Counted from the stretch's first letter, positions 9,179-18,921 are shown. The stretch is 64,000 bases of DNA from Bacteroides sp. OM05-12 (GCF_003438995.1 NZ_QSUN01000003.1:227507-291506), one strand, 5' to 3'. Notes: generated by a model from the letters alone, not told the origin. Made by a program: numbers and translations.

Positions 9179-10438
9179 TTATCGCTTCAATTCTTTCAAA
9201 TCTTTGCCGGACGGTTCTTGGAACACCTGTAAACCAAACACCGGAATCACCGCAAGGATATGGTCGAACACATCTGCCTGAACCCGTTCGTATGCAATCC
9301 AATTCTTATCCCTGCAAAAGAAATAGATTTCCAACGGAATACCTTTCTCCGTAGGTTGCAACTGACGTACCATGTGCGTCAAACCCTTGCTGACCACCGG
9401 CAAACTCTCTATATAACGTTCCAGATAAGCACGAAAGACTCCCAAATTTGTCTGATGGCGTCCGTTCACCAAATTATCGTCATTCAAGCCATGTTCCACG
9501 TTATACTCCTGAACCGCCTTCTCCGTATGGTCTATATAGTCACGCAACAAAACAATCGTGCGATATTCCGCCAACATCCCGGACGTACAAAAACGTACAC
9601 TGTTCATATCTATATTAATAGAACGCTTCACACGCCTTCCATCCGATTCCTGCATTCCCCGCCAATTCTGAAAAGAGTCACTGACCAGCGCATACGGAGG
9701 TATAGTAGTAATCGTATTATCCCAGTTGCGCACTTTTACCGTATTCAGCGATACATCTATGACCGTTCCGTCCGCACCGTACTTAGCCATCGTAATCCAG
9801 TCTCCCGGACGAAGCATATCATTGGCTGCCAACTGAATGCCGGAAACAAACCCCATAATGGTATCCTTAAACACCAACATCAGGATAGCAGCCGACGCAC
9901 CCAATCCGGCAAAAAGATGAATCGGAGACTTATTGATAAGAATACTGATAATAAGAATCGTGCCGACAAAGAATAACCCGACCTGAACAATCTGATAAAC
10001 ACCCTTCAACGGACGGTCGCGAAACTCTTTCTTCTGATTGGTCAATTCAAACAGTACCCCAAGAAACACATTGACAAACTTCAACGCAACCGCAATGATA
10101 TAGACCATACAGATTTTAAGGAGAAAAGCCAATATGCCCGGCGTATCGGGAAAGGCAAGCGGCATCAATATATAGATCAGTACAGGTGGTATTATGTGGC
10201 AAAAATTATTGAGAACCTTGTCATTAAAGACAAGATCATCCCAAGTGGCGCGTGTGCGCTTTGTCAGTCTCTTGATTCCTTCCACAATAATCCTGCGGCA
10301 AATCAAATCCGCCAGAAAGGCAATCAACAGGATAATAGCGATAATGACAATCCGCTCCATCCATCCCACTGTTTCCGTTTGCATTCCCCATTGAGCCAAA
10401 AGGGTATTTATCCACTCACGTATCATCTTCATCTGCAA
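9179..10438 (-). CDS. Mechanosensitive ion channel, MscS family (YbdG-like)
   Basis: A 419-residue inner-membrane protein. Several hydrophobic segments occupy roughly residues 20-220, and the MscS pore and beta domains follow with LGASAAILMLVFKDTIMGFVSG and the GDWITMAKYGADGTVIDVSL region, then a C-terminal alpha/beta domain. Motifs such as DRPLKGVYQIVQV and the overall length match the YbdG-type mechanosensitive channels, which gate in mild osmotic down-shock. The gene begins 5 nt after the stop of the amidase gene on the same strand, so the two form an operon; both act at the envelope. Confidence 0.9.
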   Translation of the reverse strand: MQMKMIREWINTLLAQWGMQTETVGWMERIVIIAIILLIAFLADLICRRIIVEGIKRLTKRTRATWDDLVFNDKVLNNFCHIIPPVLIYILMPLAFPDTPGILAFLLKICMVYIIAVALKFVNVFLGVLFELTNQKKEFRDRPLKGVYQIVQVGLFFVGTILIISILINKSPIHLFAGLGASAAILMLVFKDTIMGFVSGIQLAANDMLRPGDWITMAKYGADGTVIDVSLNTVKVRNWDNTITTIPPYALVSDSFQNWRGMQESDGRRVKRSINIDMNSVRFCTSGMLAEYRTIVLLRDYIDHTEKAVQEYNVEHGLNDDNLVNGRHQTNLGVFRAYLERYIESLPVVSKGLTHMVRQLQPTEKGIPLEIYFFCRDKNWIAYERVQADVFDHILAVIPVFGLQVFQEPSGKDLKELKR

Positions 10439-10443
10439 AATAG

Positions 10444-11421
10444 TTATTTATTCTTCTTTTCATTTTGATAATCCTTCACCATGCCCTCACATATCCAGTT
10501 AGCCAACGCCTGCCGGTTATCAGGAATAATCAACCGTTGTAAGTCTCTTTTGTTCTGTATATTCCCCAGCTCCAGAAACACGGAAACAGGCTTTGTATTC
10601 CGAAGCACATATAAGTTGCGTGCGCTTACCGTACCTTCAAATCCCCTGTTTGGCTGATGCTTATCATATTTCTTATTGAAAGTATCCCTGATTGTATTAG
10701 CCAAACGTTTTCCTTTCTCACTGCCTTCGCAATGATAAAAAAAGACATCTATCTGCTGCCCTTTCCCGCGACTGTCTACGTGGACAAAAGCAGCACGGCG
10801 ATAACTCTCTTTGTCTTTCGCATACAAACTGTTCACTTTATCACACCGTTGTCTTAGACGTTCCACTTGATTAAGGGGAATAGTTGCCCCCATACAAGTC
10901 TCCCGACTACTGTTCGACAGATATTTATCATCACGGATGCCGTCTTTTTCATCCTGAATGATAATATGAACCTTGGCTCCTTTCATTAATAAATTGCGTG
11001 CCAACCTCAATACGATATCATAAGCATACTCATCTTCATGCAATTGCTTTCCATGCGCAATACCGATAGCTCCCGGATCGGGCCCTCCGTGTCCGCTGAC
11101 CAAATAAAAACATGCCCCGCTTAACTCCTGAGACTCAACTTTATATTTAGCCAGTTTCTTTCCGAACAAAGGTTCTTGATTCCCTGCTTCCAAAGGAGGT
11201 AATATGTAATCGACATTCAGCTTCAAACCGTTATCCTTAGTAAACTTACCTTTATTCAGTTCCAAGAACAAATCGTAGTGCTGCTTTTTTGTCCGGTTAA
11301 ACCGCTGCAAGAGAAGACTTATTCCCTCCCCTTTCTTCGGTCGTGCCGTTTCTTGTCCGTACAATGTAACGGAACAAAGACACAACAGCACAGCAAACAT
11401 AACAAGATACATCTTCTTCAT
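10444..11421 (-). CDS. N-acetylmuramoyl-L-alanine amidase (Amidase_3)
   Basis: Peptidoglycan amidase of 325 residues. I chose the ATG at 11421 because it opens a signal peptide (MKKMYLVMFAVLLCLCSV, cut near TLYGQ); an in-frame extension to 11661 has no such feature. Zinc ligands are visible: H111 in SGHGGPDPGA, a glutamate in HEDEYAYD (129 or 131) and H214 in FVHVDSRG, with the catalytic E284 in FLELGN. It cleaves the bond between muramic acid and L-alanine in the periplasm. A near-consensus promoter sits almost on the start codon (see the promoter entry). It lies in an operon with the MscS-type channel. Confidence 0.9.
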   Translation of the reverse strand: MKKMYLVMFAVLLCLCSVTLYGQETARPKKGEGISLLLQRFNRTKKQHYDLFLELNKGKFTKDNGLKLNVDYILPPLEAGNQEPLFGKKLAKYKVESQELSGACFYLVSGHGGPDPGAIGIAHGKQLHEDEYAYDIVLRLARNLLMKGAKVHIIIQDEKDGIRDDKYLSNSSRETCMGATIPLNQVERLRQRCDKVNSLYAKDKESYRRAAFVHVDSRGKGQQIDVFFYHCEGSEKGKRLANTIRDTFNKKYDKHQPNRGFEGTVSARNLYVLRNTKPVSVFLELGNIQNKRDLQRLIIPDNRQALANWICEGMVKDYQNEKKNK

Positions 11422-11426
11422 GTTTG

Positions 11427-11458
11427 CAAAAATAAAATAAAAATCGGGACAGAGCAAT
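11427..11458 (-). promoter_or_regulatory. Promoter of amidase-mscS operon
   Basis: On the minus strand ATTG (11455-11458), 20 nt, then TATTTTTG (11427-11434). The -7 element ends only 5 nt before the ATG at 11421, so the transcript would start at or within a few nucleotides of the start codon and be leaderless or nearly so. Confidence 0.6.
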
Positions 11459-11594
11459 GATTTACAGCAATGATTCCCTTGAAAAGAAGTTAACGCCCTT
11501 ACGAATACCCTTGCTGTAACATCATCTGACGCATCCCATTTGTTAATTTTAAGTTTCAGGATTACATTAATTAACACATTCGAATGGGAATTAC

Positions 11595-11602
11595 TACTTT
11601 TG
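11595..11602 (+). promoter_or_regulatory. -7 element upstream of OmpA-family gene
   Basis: TACTTTTG matches the Bacteroidetes TAnnTTTG consensus exactly, 25 nt before the chosen ATG. No clear -33 TTTG was found. Confidence 0.6.
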
Positions 11603-11627
11603 TGAATACATATAAAACGTGAAGCAT

Positions 11628-12767
11628 ATGAAAACAAAAACGATTTTAGCCGTACTGTCAATTATTGCTTTCGGCAGCAACAACTCCGCATTCAGTCAGG
11701 AGACAACAAATACAAAAGACAAAGATATATTCAGTCCCTATTGGTTTATGCAGGGACAAGTAGGAGGTGCTTATACGGTAGGTGAAGCCACTTTCTCCAA
11801 ACTAATCTCACCAACAGCAGCTCTATCATTCGGACGTCAATTCACCCCAATCTGGGGAGCACGTCTCCAAGTAAACGGTTGGGAGGCTAAAGGTGCGTGG
11901 ATCTCTCCGTATGAAAAGTACAAATTCAACTACATCGGAGTGAATGCGGACGTACTGATCAACCTCATGAACCTGTTTTCTTCCTACAAAGCAAAAAGAG
12001 TTTTTGACCTGTACTTATTAGGAGGAGTCGGATTCAACCATGGTTTTAACAACGGAGCGAATGATCTGCCCAATGCTTCCGACTTTACTTATAATTGGGA
12101 GAAGTTTAATAGGATCACAGGGAGATTCGGCATGCAAGGAGATTTCCGCCTCAGCTCTCGCTGGAGTCTGAATTTGGAAGTGAACGCCAATATATTGTCA
12201 GACCGTTTCAATTCCAAAGACGGCGGCAATAATGACTGGTATTGCAATGCCTTGGCGGGAGTAACTTACAAATTTGGCAAGAAAGCAGCAGCGCCGGTGG
12301 TAGTGGCTCCGACGGTAATCGAGGAAAACAACCAAAAGACCAATGAGCAACGAGTTGAGCAGAAAGTGCCCGAAACAATAAATGAGCCTCAGGCAAATAC
12401 AGAGAAGCAAAACACCCAACCTCAAAAGGAAGAGCAAGCAGCGTACAGTTCCGAGATATTCTATTCCATTAATCAGTTGGTGGTTCCGACCGGAGAAAAA
12501 CAGAAAATAGATCAACTCTTGGAGTGGGCAAAGAATCATCCGGACGCACGGATTATCGTGACGGGATACGCAGACGCAGGCACCGGCACAGCACAGATTA
12601 ATCTGAGAACATCCAGAAACCGTGCCCAAAACCTGACTCAATTACTGATCAGATCCGGTATTGATAAAGACAGAATCATTACCGAAGCAAAAGGCGATAC
12701 AGTGCAGCCATTCAAAGAGAATGACATGAACCGTGTTGTCATCATCTGTACCGATAAAGAGAAGTAA
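11628..12767 (+). CDS. OmpA-family outer-membrane protein
   Basis: A 379-residue outer-membrane protein with a signal peptide (MKTKTILAVLSIIAFG, cut near AFSQ). I used the ATG at 11628; a GTG three codons upstream is possible but adds nothing. Residues of about 30-210 form the N-terminal barrel. A Gln/Glu/Asn-rich linker follows, then a C-terminal OmpA peptidoglycan-binding domain from about residue 270 (FYSINQLVVPTGEKQKIDQL, GYADAGTG, RNRAQNLTQLLI). The domain holds NLRTSRNRAQ, the usual peptidoglycan-contact region. It anchors the outer membrane to the wall. The striking 22-bp palindrome array begins 7 nt after its stop. Confidence 0.88.
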   Translation: MKTKTILAVLSIIAFGSNNSAFSQETTNTKDKDIFSPYWFMQGQVGGAYTVGEATFSKLISPTAALSFGRQFTPIWGARLQVNGWEAKGAWISPYEKYKFNYIGVNADVLINLMNLFSSYKAKRVFDLYLLGGVGFNHGFNNGANDLPNASDFTYNWEKFNRITGRFGMQGDFRLSSRWSLNLEVNANILSDRFNSKDGGNNDWYCNALAGVTYKFGKKAAAPVVVAPTVIEENNQKTNEQRVEQKVPETINEPQANTEKQNTQPQKEEQAAYSSEIFYSINQLVVPTGEKQKIDQLLEWAKNHPDARIIVTGYADAGTGTAQINLRTSRNRAQNLTQLLIRSGIDKDRIITEAKGDTVQPFKENDMNRVVIICTDKEK

Positions 12768-12773
12768 GTTTTC

Positions 12774-12899
12774 TGAGACGTACGTCTCACCTTTCTGAGT
12801 CGTACGTTTCACCGTTGTGAGTCGTACGTCTCAGAGCCGTGAGTTGTACGTCTCAGAATTGTGAGTCGTACGACTCAGAGCGGCGAGTCGTACATCTCA
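12774..12899. repeat. Array of six 16-bp palindromes, 22-bp period
   Basis: Six copies of TGAGTCGTACGTCTCA or close variants start at 12774, 12796, 12818, 12840, 12862 and 12884, exactly 22 bp apart. Copies 1 (TGAGACGTACGTCTCA) and 5 (TGAGTCGTACGACTCA) are perfect palindromes; the rest carry one to three mismatches. The 6-bp spacers differ in sequence (CCTTTC, CCGTTG, GAGCCG, GAATTG, GAGCGG) while their length is constant. The array fills the space between two convergent genes. No known element fits; protein binding, nucleoid or transcription-stop roles are possible. Confidence 0.95.
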
Positions 12900-12927
12900 G
12901 AAAAGCGAGAGATATTTTAGCCGACTA

Positions 12928-14577
12928 TTACTTCCTCTTTATCACTTGACTATACACTACTTCCTTTTGGTTTTGAAGCTTCAAAAAGTATAATCCGTCT
13001 GCCATGCCCGACAAATTAATCTGATTCAATAAACCCGTTACATACTGAGAGCACAGTAATTCCCCTGACATCGAATATAATTGGGAAAAGAGTTCATTAC
13101 CCTCACTGATATCTATATTCAAATAACCATCCGTAGGATTAGGATAAATATTATACCCTTTTTGTGAACGAGCAAGCGATTCATTGACAGACGGCACTTC
13201 ACCCTCACCCCAAGTTAATGAAGCAGTAGTTCCTCCGGTTAAAGTGTAGGTAATCACTTTACCTTCCCACACAATATCAAAAGTCTTGGTACTTCCGGCT
13301 CCGTTATGTACCACGAGCGCAACAGAACCATCTGAATTTAAAAAGGAAGCATACTTCAATTGATCATCATTACCCGAAGACTTAATCCTATATGCACCAT
13401 TTTTAATAACTTTCGACATTTGGGCTACCAAATAATAAGATACATTACGAGTAACGGTGGAACCGTCTACAGTCAATGCACCCAAACAGGTGTCACATCC
13501 TCCGGGTGTATGCGGTTCCAACTTTGCATTGGCCGCCAGGTTCCACTCCAAAGTAAGACTCGACCAGTTATTTACAGAGCCCAGCATAACAGACTGCATA
13601 TGCCACTGGAAATCTTCATGAAAAGGCGTATTGATACCTGTATATTGCTCTGTAAAATACACCGGCTTTCCTGTTGCCTGATAAGTTTGTGACATCGCGG
13701 AGATATCTCCACCGTACAAATGGAAAGCCGATCCATCCACATAACTGCTGTTATTACACACATAAATAGGATATTCCGTATTATCACAATTATGATCCCA
13801 TGCAATAATCTTCACATGTTTGAATTCACTATTCGCAATTGCCGGCCCCAGATACCTATTAATAAAATCCACCTGTTGCTCTTTAGTCATATACATACTC
13901 GGTTCATTATGCGGATGATGCGGTTCATTTTGAGGAGTTATCGCCCAAATATTAATCCCCTGTTCCTTCATCGCCTCAAAATACTTAATGAAATACTTTG
14001 CATAGATATCATACTCTTTCAGTTCCCCGCCGATGTATGAATTGCTTGTCTTCATCCACTTAGGTGGAGACCATGGAGTAGCAATTATTTTAATATCCGG
14101 ATTAATAGCCACGATTTCTTGCAAAACAGGAATCAAATAAGTCAAATCAGGTCCTTCCAGACTAAACTTACTCAAACTTCTGTCTTCGGGATATTCATGA
14201 TAACTATAAGAAGAATTACTCAAGTCTGAAGCACCGAGACTAATACGTATTACTTCGCTGCCTATCCCCGTTTGCCTGTTAAACAATTCATTCAAAAGCG
14301 CTTTTCGTCTTTCAGCACTTAGTTGGCTGATGACTTCCGCACTTCCTTCTGTTAATGCCCACCCAAAACCTTCTATTTTTTGGTATTTTGTATTCTCGTC
14401 AATATATATCTTTGTACCATTCTTACCGGTGCCATCTACAAAATTCAGTTTCGAGTGCTTTTGAAAAAGTTTGGCTTTATCAGCAGACGTTTCCCATGAA
14501 GTAACGACTTGAGCTGTTCCAAACTGTGAGAAGAATAAAAGAATAACGAATAAATTTACTACAAGATGATGTTTCAT
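12928..14577 (-). CDS. GH30 family glycoside hydrolase with T9SS-like C-terminus
   Basis: A secreted glycosidase of 549 residues. I chose the ATG at 14577, which opens the signal peptide MKHHLVVNLFVILLFFS; the 33-residue extension upstream lacks one. The GH30 (beta/alpha)8 barrel plus side beta domain spans about residues 45-455, with acid/base E218 in ITPQNEP and nucleophile E310 in VYFTEQ. The last ~75 residues (YNIYPNPTDGYLNI ... FLKL ... VIKRK) are a type A sorting-domain-like module. GH30 enzymes include glucosylceramidases and endo-beta-1,6-glucanases; the adjacent GH3 gene would fit beta-1,6- or beta-1,3-glucan use, but no SusC/SusD pair is present. A -7 element, TATATTTG, is at 14616-14623 on the minus strand. 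Confidence 0.88.
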   Translation of the reverse strand: MKHHLVVNLFVILLFFSQFGTAQVVTSWETSADKAKLFQKHSKLNFVDGTGKNGTKIYIDENTKYQKIEGFGWALTEGSAEVISQLSAERRKALLNELFNRQTGIGSEVIRISLGASDLSNSSYSYHEYPEDRSLSKFSLEGPDLTYLIPVLQEIVAINPDIKIIATPWSPPKWMKTSNSYIGGELKEYDIYAKYFIKYFEAMKEQGINIWAITPQNEPHHPHNEPSMYMTKEQQVDFINRYLGPAIANSEFKHVKIIAWDHNCDNTEYPIYVCNNSSYVDGSAFHLYGGDISAMSQTYQATGKPVYFTEQYTGINTPFHEDFQWHMQSVMLGSVNNWSSLTLEWNLAANAKLEPHTPGGCDTCLGALTVDGSTVTRNVSYYLVAQMSKVIKNGAYRIKSSGNDDQLKYASFLNSDGSVALVVHNGAGSTKTFDIVWEGKVITYTLTGGTTASLTWGEGEVPSVNESLARSQKGYNIYPNPTDGYLNIDISEGNELFSQLYSMSGELLCSQYVTGLLNQINLSGMADGLYFLKLQNQKEVVYSQVIKRK

Positions 14578-14831
14578 TGTATTAACTTTAAGATGAATAT
14601 TTAGTTTATCTCGCACAAATATAAAAGAATTAGTAATCATATCTTTCCATTCAAATAAATTGGTGGATTCATCCAAGGCAATAAAGGAAATAAAACCTTG
14701 ATATATAAATAATTAAGGCAATACCGTTTACTACAAAAAGTGGACTATTCACAGCAAAAAAATAAGGATATCCAATGAACAGATACCCTTATTATCTCCT
14801 GAAAACCTTCTATAACCTTATTACTTAATGA

Positions 14832-17048
14832 TCATTTCAACTCAAAACCAACCGTACTGCGAATATCTCCGGAAGAAGCTCCGATGTATGCTTCAAACTT
14901 ACCGGGCTCTACTACCCACTGCCCTTTTGTATCATCGTAAAAGCTCAAAGCCTCTTTATCTATCGTGAAAGATACTTCTTTCTGCTCACCGGCAGTCAGA
15001 TATACTTTCTTAAAGCCTTTCAACTCTTTTACAGGACGAGGTAAAGAAGATTTCTTATCACCAATATAAAGCTGTACGGTTTCTGCTCCGGGACGATTAC
15101 CGACATTAGATAAAGTCACGGTAAAGGTGATTTGGTCATCCTTAGAAATCACTTTCTTATCAGCTACCGCCTTACCATAATCAAAGGTAGTATAACTAAG
15201 TCCGTGCCCAAACGGGAACAATGGTTTACTCTTTTGCTTATCCGCCCAACGATAACCGACAAAGATTCCTTCTTTATATGTTACATTTTCGCCATCTCCC
15301 GGATATTCACCCAAAGCATGAGCACTATTATCCTCCAACTTAACCGGGAATGTAAACGGTAATTTACCGGAAGGATTAACATCCCCGAACAGAATCGACG
15401 CAATGGCATTACCCGCTTCTGTACCACCGTACCAAGCCTCAACTACGGACGGAACATTCTTTATCCACGGCATTGCTACAGCATTACCCGTTACCAACAC
15501 CACAACCACATTCGGATTGACTTTGGACAGTGCGGCAATCAACTCATCTTGCTCATACGGCAATCCTAAGCTCTTGCGATCATCGCCTTCACAATCCTGA
15601 TTATCATTTTTATTCAAGCCTCCCACTACAAATACAACATCCGCACCCTTTGCTGCCTTGACAGCTTCTTCACGCAAAGCGGCATAATCAATCTTTTCTT
15701 GTTCCGGCACTTTCGCATCTTTCACATCTTGTTCTTTCACGGCAGGAGAGGCATATCCCTGAACATAAGTCACCTCTGCGTCTTTTCCTACACGAGACTG
15801 AATCCCGGCCAGCGGAGATACTTCATATTTTGCTTTCAAAGAAGAAGAGCCCCCTCCTACTGTCATCTTTTTAACTGCATTCTCGCCTACCACAAGTATT
15901 TTCTTTACCTTATTTAAGTTCACAGGCAATACATTTCTATCATTTTTCAAAAGCACAATGCCTTCCTCTGCAATCTGCCTGCCGGCAAGTGCATGCTCTT
16001 TTGTTCCGAATGAACCATAAGGACGATTATGATCCATATTCGTCCGATACACCAAACGAAGAATGCGACGGACTTTATCATTCAGCTCTTTCTCCGTTAC
16101 TTCTCCGGACTTCAATAACTTCAAATAAGGATTTGCAAGGAAATAATTATCATAAGCATTACTTGCTCCCCAATCCAAGCCGTTGGTCCAACTGCCAAAC
16201 TCCATGTCAAGACCATTATAAATAGCCTCCTTTGTATCGTGAGTGCCTCCCCAGTCAGAGACAACAACTCCGTCAAATCCCCAATCACGTTTTAAAATAT
16301 CATTCAGCAGATATTGATTGTGACAACAGTGTTCACCTTTATATTTATTGTAAGACCCCATGATAGCCCATGCCTTACCTTCTTGAACAGCAGCCTTAAA
16401 TGCCGGTAAATAAATCTCGTATAAGGCACGGTCATCAACATTCACATTTACATGGTCACGATCTATCTCCTGATTATTCAACGCATAGTGTTTAACGCAG
16501 GCAGCAACACCATTCGATTGTACCCCTTTAATATAAGGAACTACCATCACCGATGCCAGATAAGGGTCTTCTCCCATATACTCAAAATTACGTCCGTTCA
16601 ACGGAGTGCGATAGATATTAACTCCCGGCCCTAAAAGAATATTCTTATTCCTGTAACGGGCTTCTTCACCAATACTTTTACCATACAGATAAGATACTTC
16701 CGGATTCCAAGATGCAGCCAAGCAGGTTAATGCCGGAAAAGCGATACAAGAATCATTTGTCCAATTGGCACCATACCATTCATCCCACATTACTTCCGCA
16801 CGAATACCATGAGGACCGTCACTAGCCCAATTCTCCGGGATTCCCAACCGAGGTACTCCGGCTGAACTAAACTTAGACTGAGCATGTGTTATTGCTACTT
16901 TCTCTTCTACGGTCATACGGGAGAGAGCATCTTCCACTCTTTCCTCAATAGAACGTGAAGTATCCAAATAAACCGGAATATTTTGTTGAGCCTTTACTAC
17001 ACCCAACAAAAATAAGCATCCCGTAATTGACATTAATCTTAAATTCAT
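14832..17048 (-). CDS. GH3 family beta-glucosidase
   Basis: A 738-residue exo-acting glycosidase. The ATG at 17048 opens a signal peptide (MNLRLMSITGCLFLLGVVKA|QQ); an ATG nine codons upstream is the alternative. Domain order is the GH3 TIM barrel, the alpha/beta sandwich and the C-terminal fibronectin III-like domain. The nucleophile is D265 in VVVSDWGG, and the substrate-binding KHY and DGPHG motifs are present. It is probably periplasmic and frees glucose from short beta-gluco-oligosaccharides. It lies upstream of the GH30 gene on the same strand, 254 nt away, with its own -7 element TATATTTG at 17113-17120, so the two may be coordinately regulated rather than one transcript. Confidence 0.9.
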   Translation of the reverse strand: MNLRLMSITGCLFLLGVVKAQQNIPVYLDTSRSIEERVEDALSRMTVEEKVAITHAQSKFSSAGVPRLGIPENWASDGPHGIRAEVMWDEWYGANWTNDSCIAFPALTCLAASWNPEVSYLYGKSIGEEARYRNKNILLGPGVNIYRTPLNGRNFEYMGEDPYLASVMVVPYIKGVQSNGVAACVKHYALNNQEIDRDHVNVNVDDRALYEIYLPAFKAAVQEGKAWAIMGSYNKYKGEHCCHNQYLLNDILKRDWGFDGVVVSDWGGTHDTKEAIYNGLDMEFGSWTNGLDWGASNAYDNYFLANPYLKLLKSGEVTEKELNDKVRRILRLVYRTNMDHNRPYGSFGTKEHALAGRQIAEEGIVLLKNDRNVLPVNLNKVKKILVVGENAVKKMTVGGGSSSLKAKYEVSPLAGIQSRVGKDAEVTYVQGYASPAVKEQDVKDAKVPEQEKIDYAALREEAVKAAKGADVVFVVGGLNKNDNQDCEGDDRKSLGLPYEQDELIAALSKVNPNVVVVLVTGNAVAMPWIKNVPSVVEAWYGGTEAGNAIASILFGDVNPSGKLPFTFPVKLEDNSAHALGEYPGDGENVTYKEGIFVGYRWADKQKSKPLFPFGHGLSYTTFDYGKAVADKKVISKDDQITFTVTLSNVGNRPGAETVQLYIGDKKSSLPRPVKELKGFKKVYLTAGEQKEVSFTIDKEALSFYDDTKGQWVVEPGKFEAYIGASSGDIRSTVGFELK

Positions 17049-17268
17049 CTTCTTTACTATTTTACAATCAATCATATTTATCTACTAAGTACAGCCAACA
17101 GATTTACTTCTACAAATATATCTTGATATGTAGTTATTTCCTATACAGTGAAATACAATAGTGGAATACAAAGGAGGTAAGACAGGCATAAACGGTTATT
17201 TACTAACAATTTACGTCAAAACGGAATTACTTAAAAAGTGGATAGCTACGAGTTGGGAAAGGATACCT

Positions 17269-18921
17269 TTATTTACTGAAAGAACCTATTTGCATCACCT
17301 GACTTTCAAAATCGTCACGAGAAATCTTCGCTTTATTCTTCACCTTAGCACGATAGTTATAAATCGTATTCACAGAATAGCGCAAGAACTCAGCTATTTT
17401 AGAACTGTCACTAATACCTAAACGAATTAGGGCAAAAATACGCAGCTCCGTATTTAATAGCTCGCCTTTCTTAAGAACAATATGTTCTTCATCAACTAAT
17501 AAGGCATTAAACTCTGCCACAAAATCAGGATACAGGAACAGGAACGTAGTATCAAAATTCTGATAAAACTCTTTTAATTCTTCTTCTGTAATATTAGAAG
17601 CCCTCGTTATCTTATAAAGTTCCGCACTTTGACCGGACTGAAGCTTCTTATTAACCATCCTGCGATAGGCTTCCAATTTATCTATATAAGTAGAACACAA
17701 AGTCATAAATCGACCAATATACTCTTCCTTAACATGATTAGACTCTGATAATCTGAAATTAAAATCTTTCAAACAACCATTCATTTCCGATAACTCATGG
17801 TTTAAACCGTTCAATTGTTTGTTTGCAACCTCTAAGTTATTACGCGCTATAGCCAATGAACGCATCTGCTTATAAATATAGACAATAGACACCAATAAAA
17901 AGAGAGATAATACGCTTATCAGTATCAAATAGAAACGCAACTGTCTACTTTTTCTCTCACTCTCTAATTGATAAGTGTTATTAATAACGGAGAGGACTTT
18001 AGATATTTGCTCTACACGCAAACGTGCATTATAAATTTGAGACTCTTCCCACGAAAAGCAGATATAATTATATGCTCTATTTATATCTCCCTCTTTGTAA
18101 AGAATATCTGCTAACGTCCACAAAGAAGCCTGATCTTTTATCCCTGATTTTATATCCGATAAAGCTGATAAAATAAGATATTTTTTAAATTGCTCCACAT
18201 CATCTTGACAACGATACAATAATGCCCTATGAAAAGCGACCAAAGCATATTCCATAGAGCCAAAATCACATCTTTCCAAACGAATATCATTAATAGCCTC
18301 CGCCTTATCAAATTCTTCATTATCACGATATACAGCTTCTTGCAGACTTAAATACAAATCCGAGTCTTTATCTAGTATCTTTAATAAAACGTCTTTATAG
18401 TTCTTTGATTTCTCTGCGTATTCCACAGCTTTTCTTTTATCCTGAGAATAGGAAGTCAATTCACCGTATGCACGATCACAAGATATATAATAGTCTATCA
18501 ATAAAGCAGAGTCTAATGTCGCTACATCCACAGCGTCAAGAATATCAATAGACTCTTTATACATCCCTGTCGAAGCCAATACATAAGCTAATTGAAATTT
18601 TGTTTTATTCTGCCGGTACCTATCATGCATTACTTCAGACAAATCAAGGTTTTTATATAAATAATGTATCGCAGAGTCAGATATATAAGAACGATATTCT
18701 TCATATAGTTCTTCATTTAGCCGGTAAATAATTTCTTGGGGTAGTCCGGCCTTAGCAACATTCTCTTTCAAGAGAGAAAAACGCTTAACCTTTATATTTT
18801 CATATATCTTATGTTCTTGAATCGTTTTATCCAATACCAATAACAAAGAGTCTATTTCATTTCTTGCAAAGACACCTAAAGTAAGAGAAAACAATATTAG
18901 ATAAATGGCTAATCTTTTCAT
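17269..18921 (-). CDS. Membrane-bound TPR/HTH regulator (DUF6377 type)
   Basis: A 550-residue protein: signal peptide (MKRLAIYLILFSLTLGVFA), a periplasmic helical TPR-like region to about residue 325, one transmembrane segment (FYLILISVLSLFLLVSIVYI), a coiled coil (NNLEVANKQLNGLNHELSEM), and a cytoplasmic C-terminal helix-turn-helix of the LuxR/two-component type (LRIFALIRLGISDSSKIAEF, then YSVNTIYNYRAKVKNKA). This architecture is typical of DUF6377 proteins, which sit beside polysaccharide loci in Bacteroidales. It is encoded just upstream of the GH3/GH30 genes on the same strand, so control of those enzymes in response to a periplasmic signal is a fair inference. A -7 element, TATCTTTG, is at 18942-18949. 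Confidence 0.82.
   Translation of the reverse strand: MKRLAIYLILFSLTLGVFARNEIDSLLLVLDKTIQEHKIYENIKVKRFSLLKENVAKAGLPQEIIYRLNEELYEEYRSYISDSAIHYLYKNLDLSEVMHDRYRQNKTKFQLAYVLASTGMYKESIDILDAVDVATLDSALLIDYYISCDRAYGELTSYSQDKRKAVEYAEKSKNYKDVLLKILDKDSDLYLSLQEAVYRDNEEFDKAEAINDIRLERCDFGSMEYALVAFHRALLYRCQDDVEQFKKYLILSALSDIKSGIKDQASLWTLADILYKEGDINRAYNYICFSWEESQIYNARLRVEQISKVLSVINNTYQLESERKSRQLRFYLILISVLSLFLLVSIVYIYKQMRSLAIARNNLEVANKQLNGLNHELSEMNGCLKDFNFRLSESNHVKEEYIGRFMTLCSTYIDKLEAYRRMVNKKLQSGQSAELYKITRASNITEEELKEFYQNFDTTFLFLYPDFVAEFNALLVDEEHIVLKKGELLNTELRIFALIRLGISDSSKIAEFLRYSVNTIYNYRAKVKNKAKISRDDFESQVMQIGSFSK

Noticed and set aside
11422..11661. N-terminal extension of the amidase
   Set aside because: Signal peptide starts at 11421 and the promoter lies within the extension.
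12774..12899. CRISPR array
   Set aside because: Spacers are only 6 bp and the repeat is a palindrome of 16 bp; no cas genes are near.
14578..14676. N-terminal extension of the GH30 protein
   Set aside because: No signal peptide at that start, and a -7 element lies inside it.
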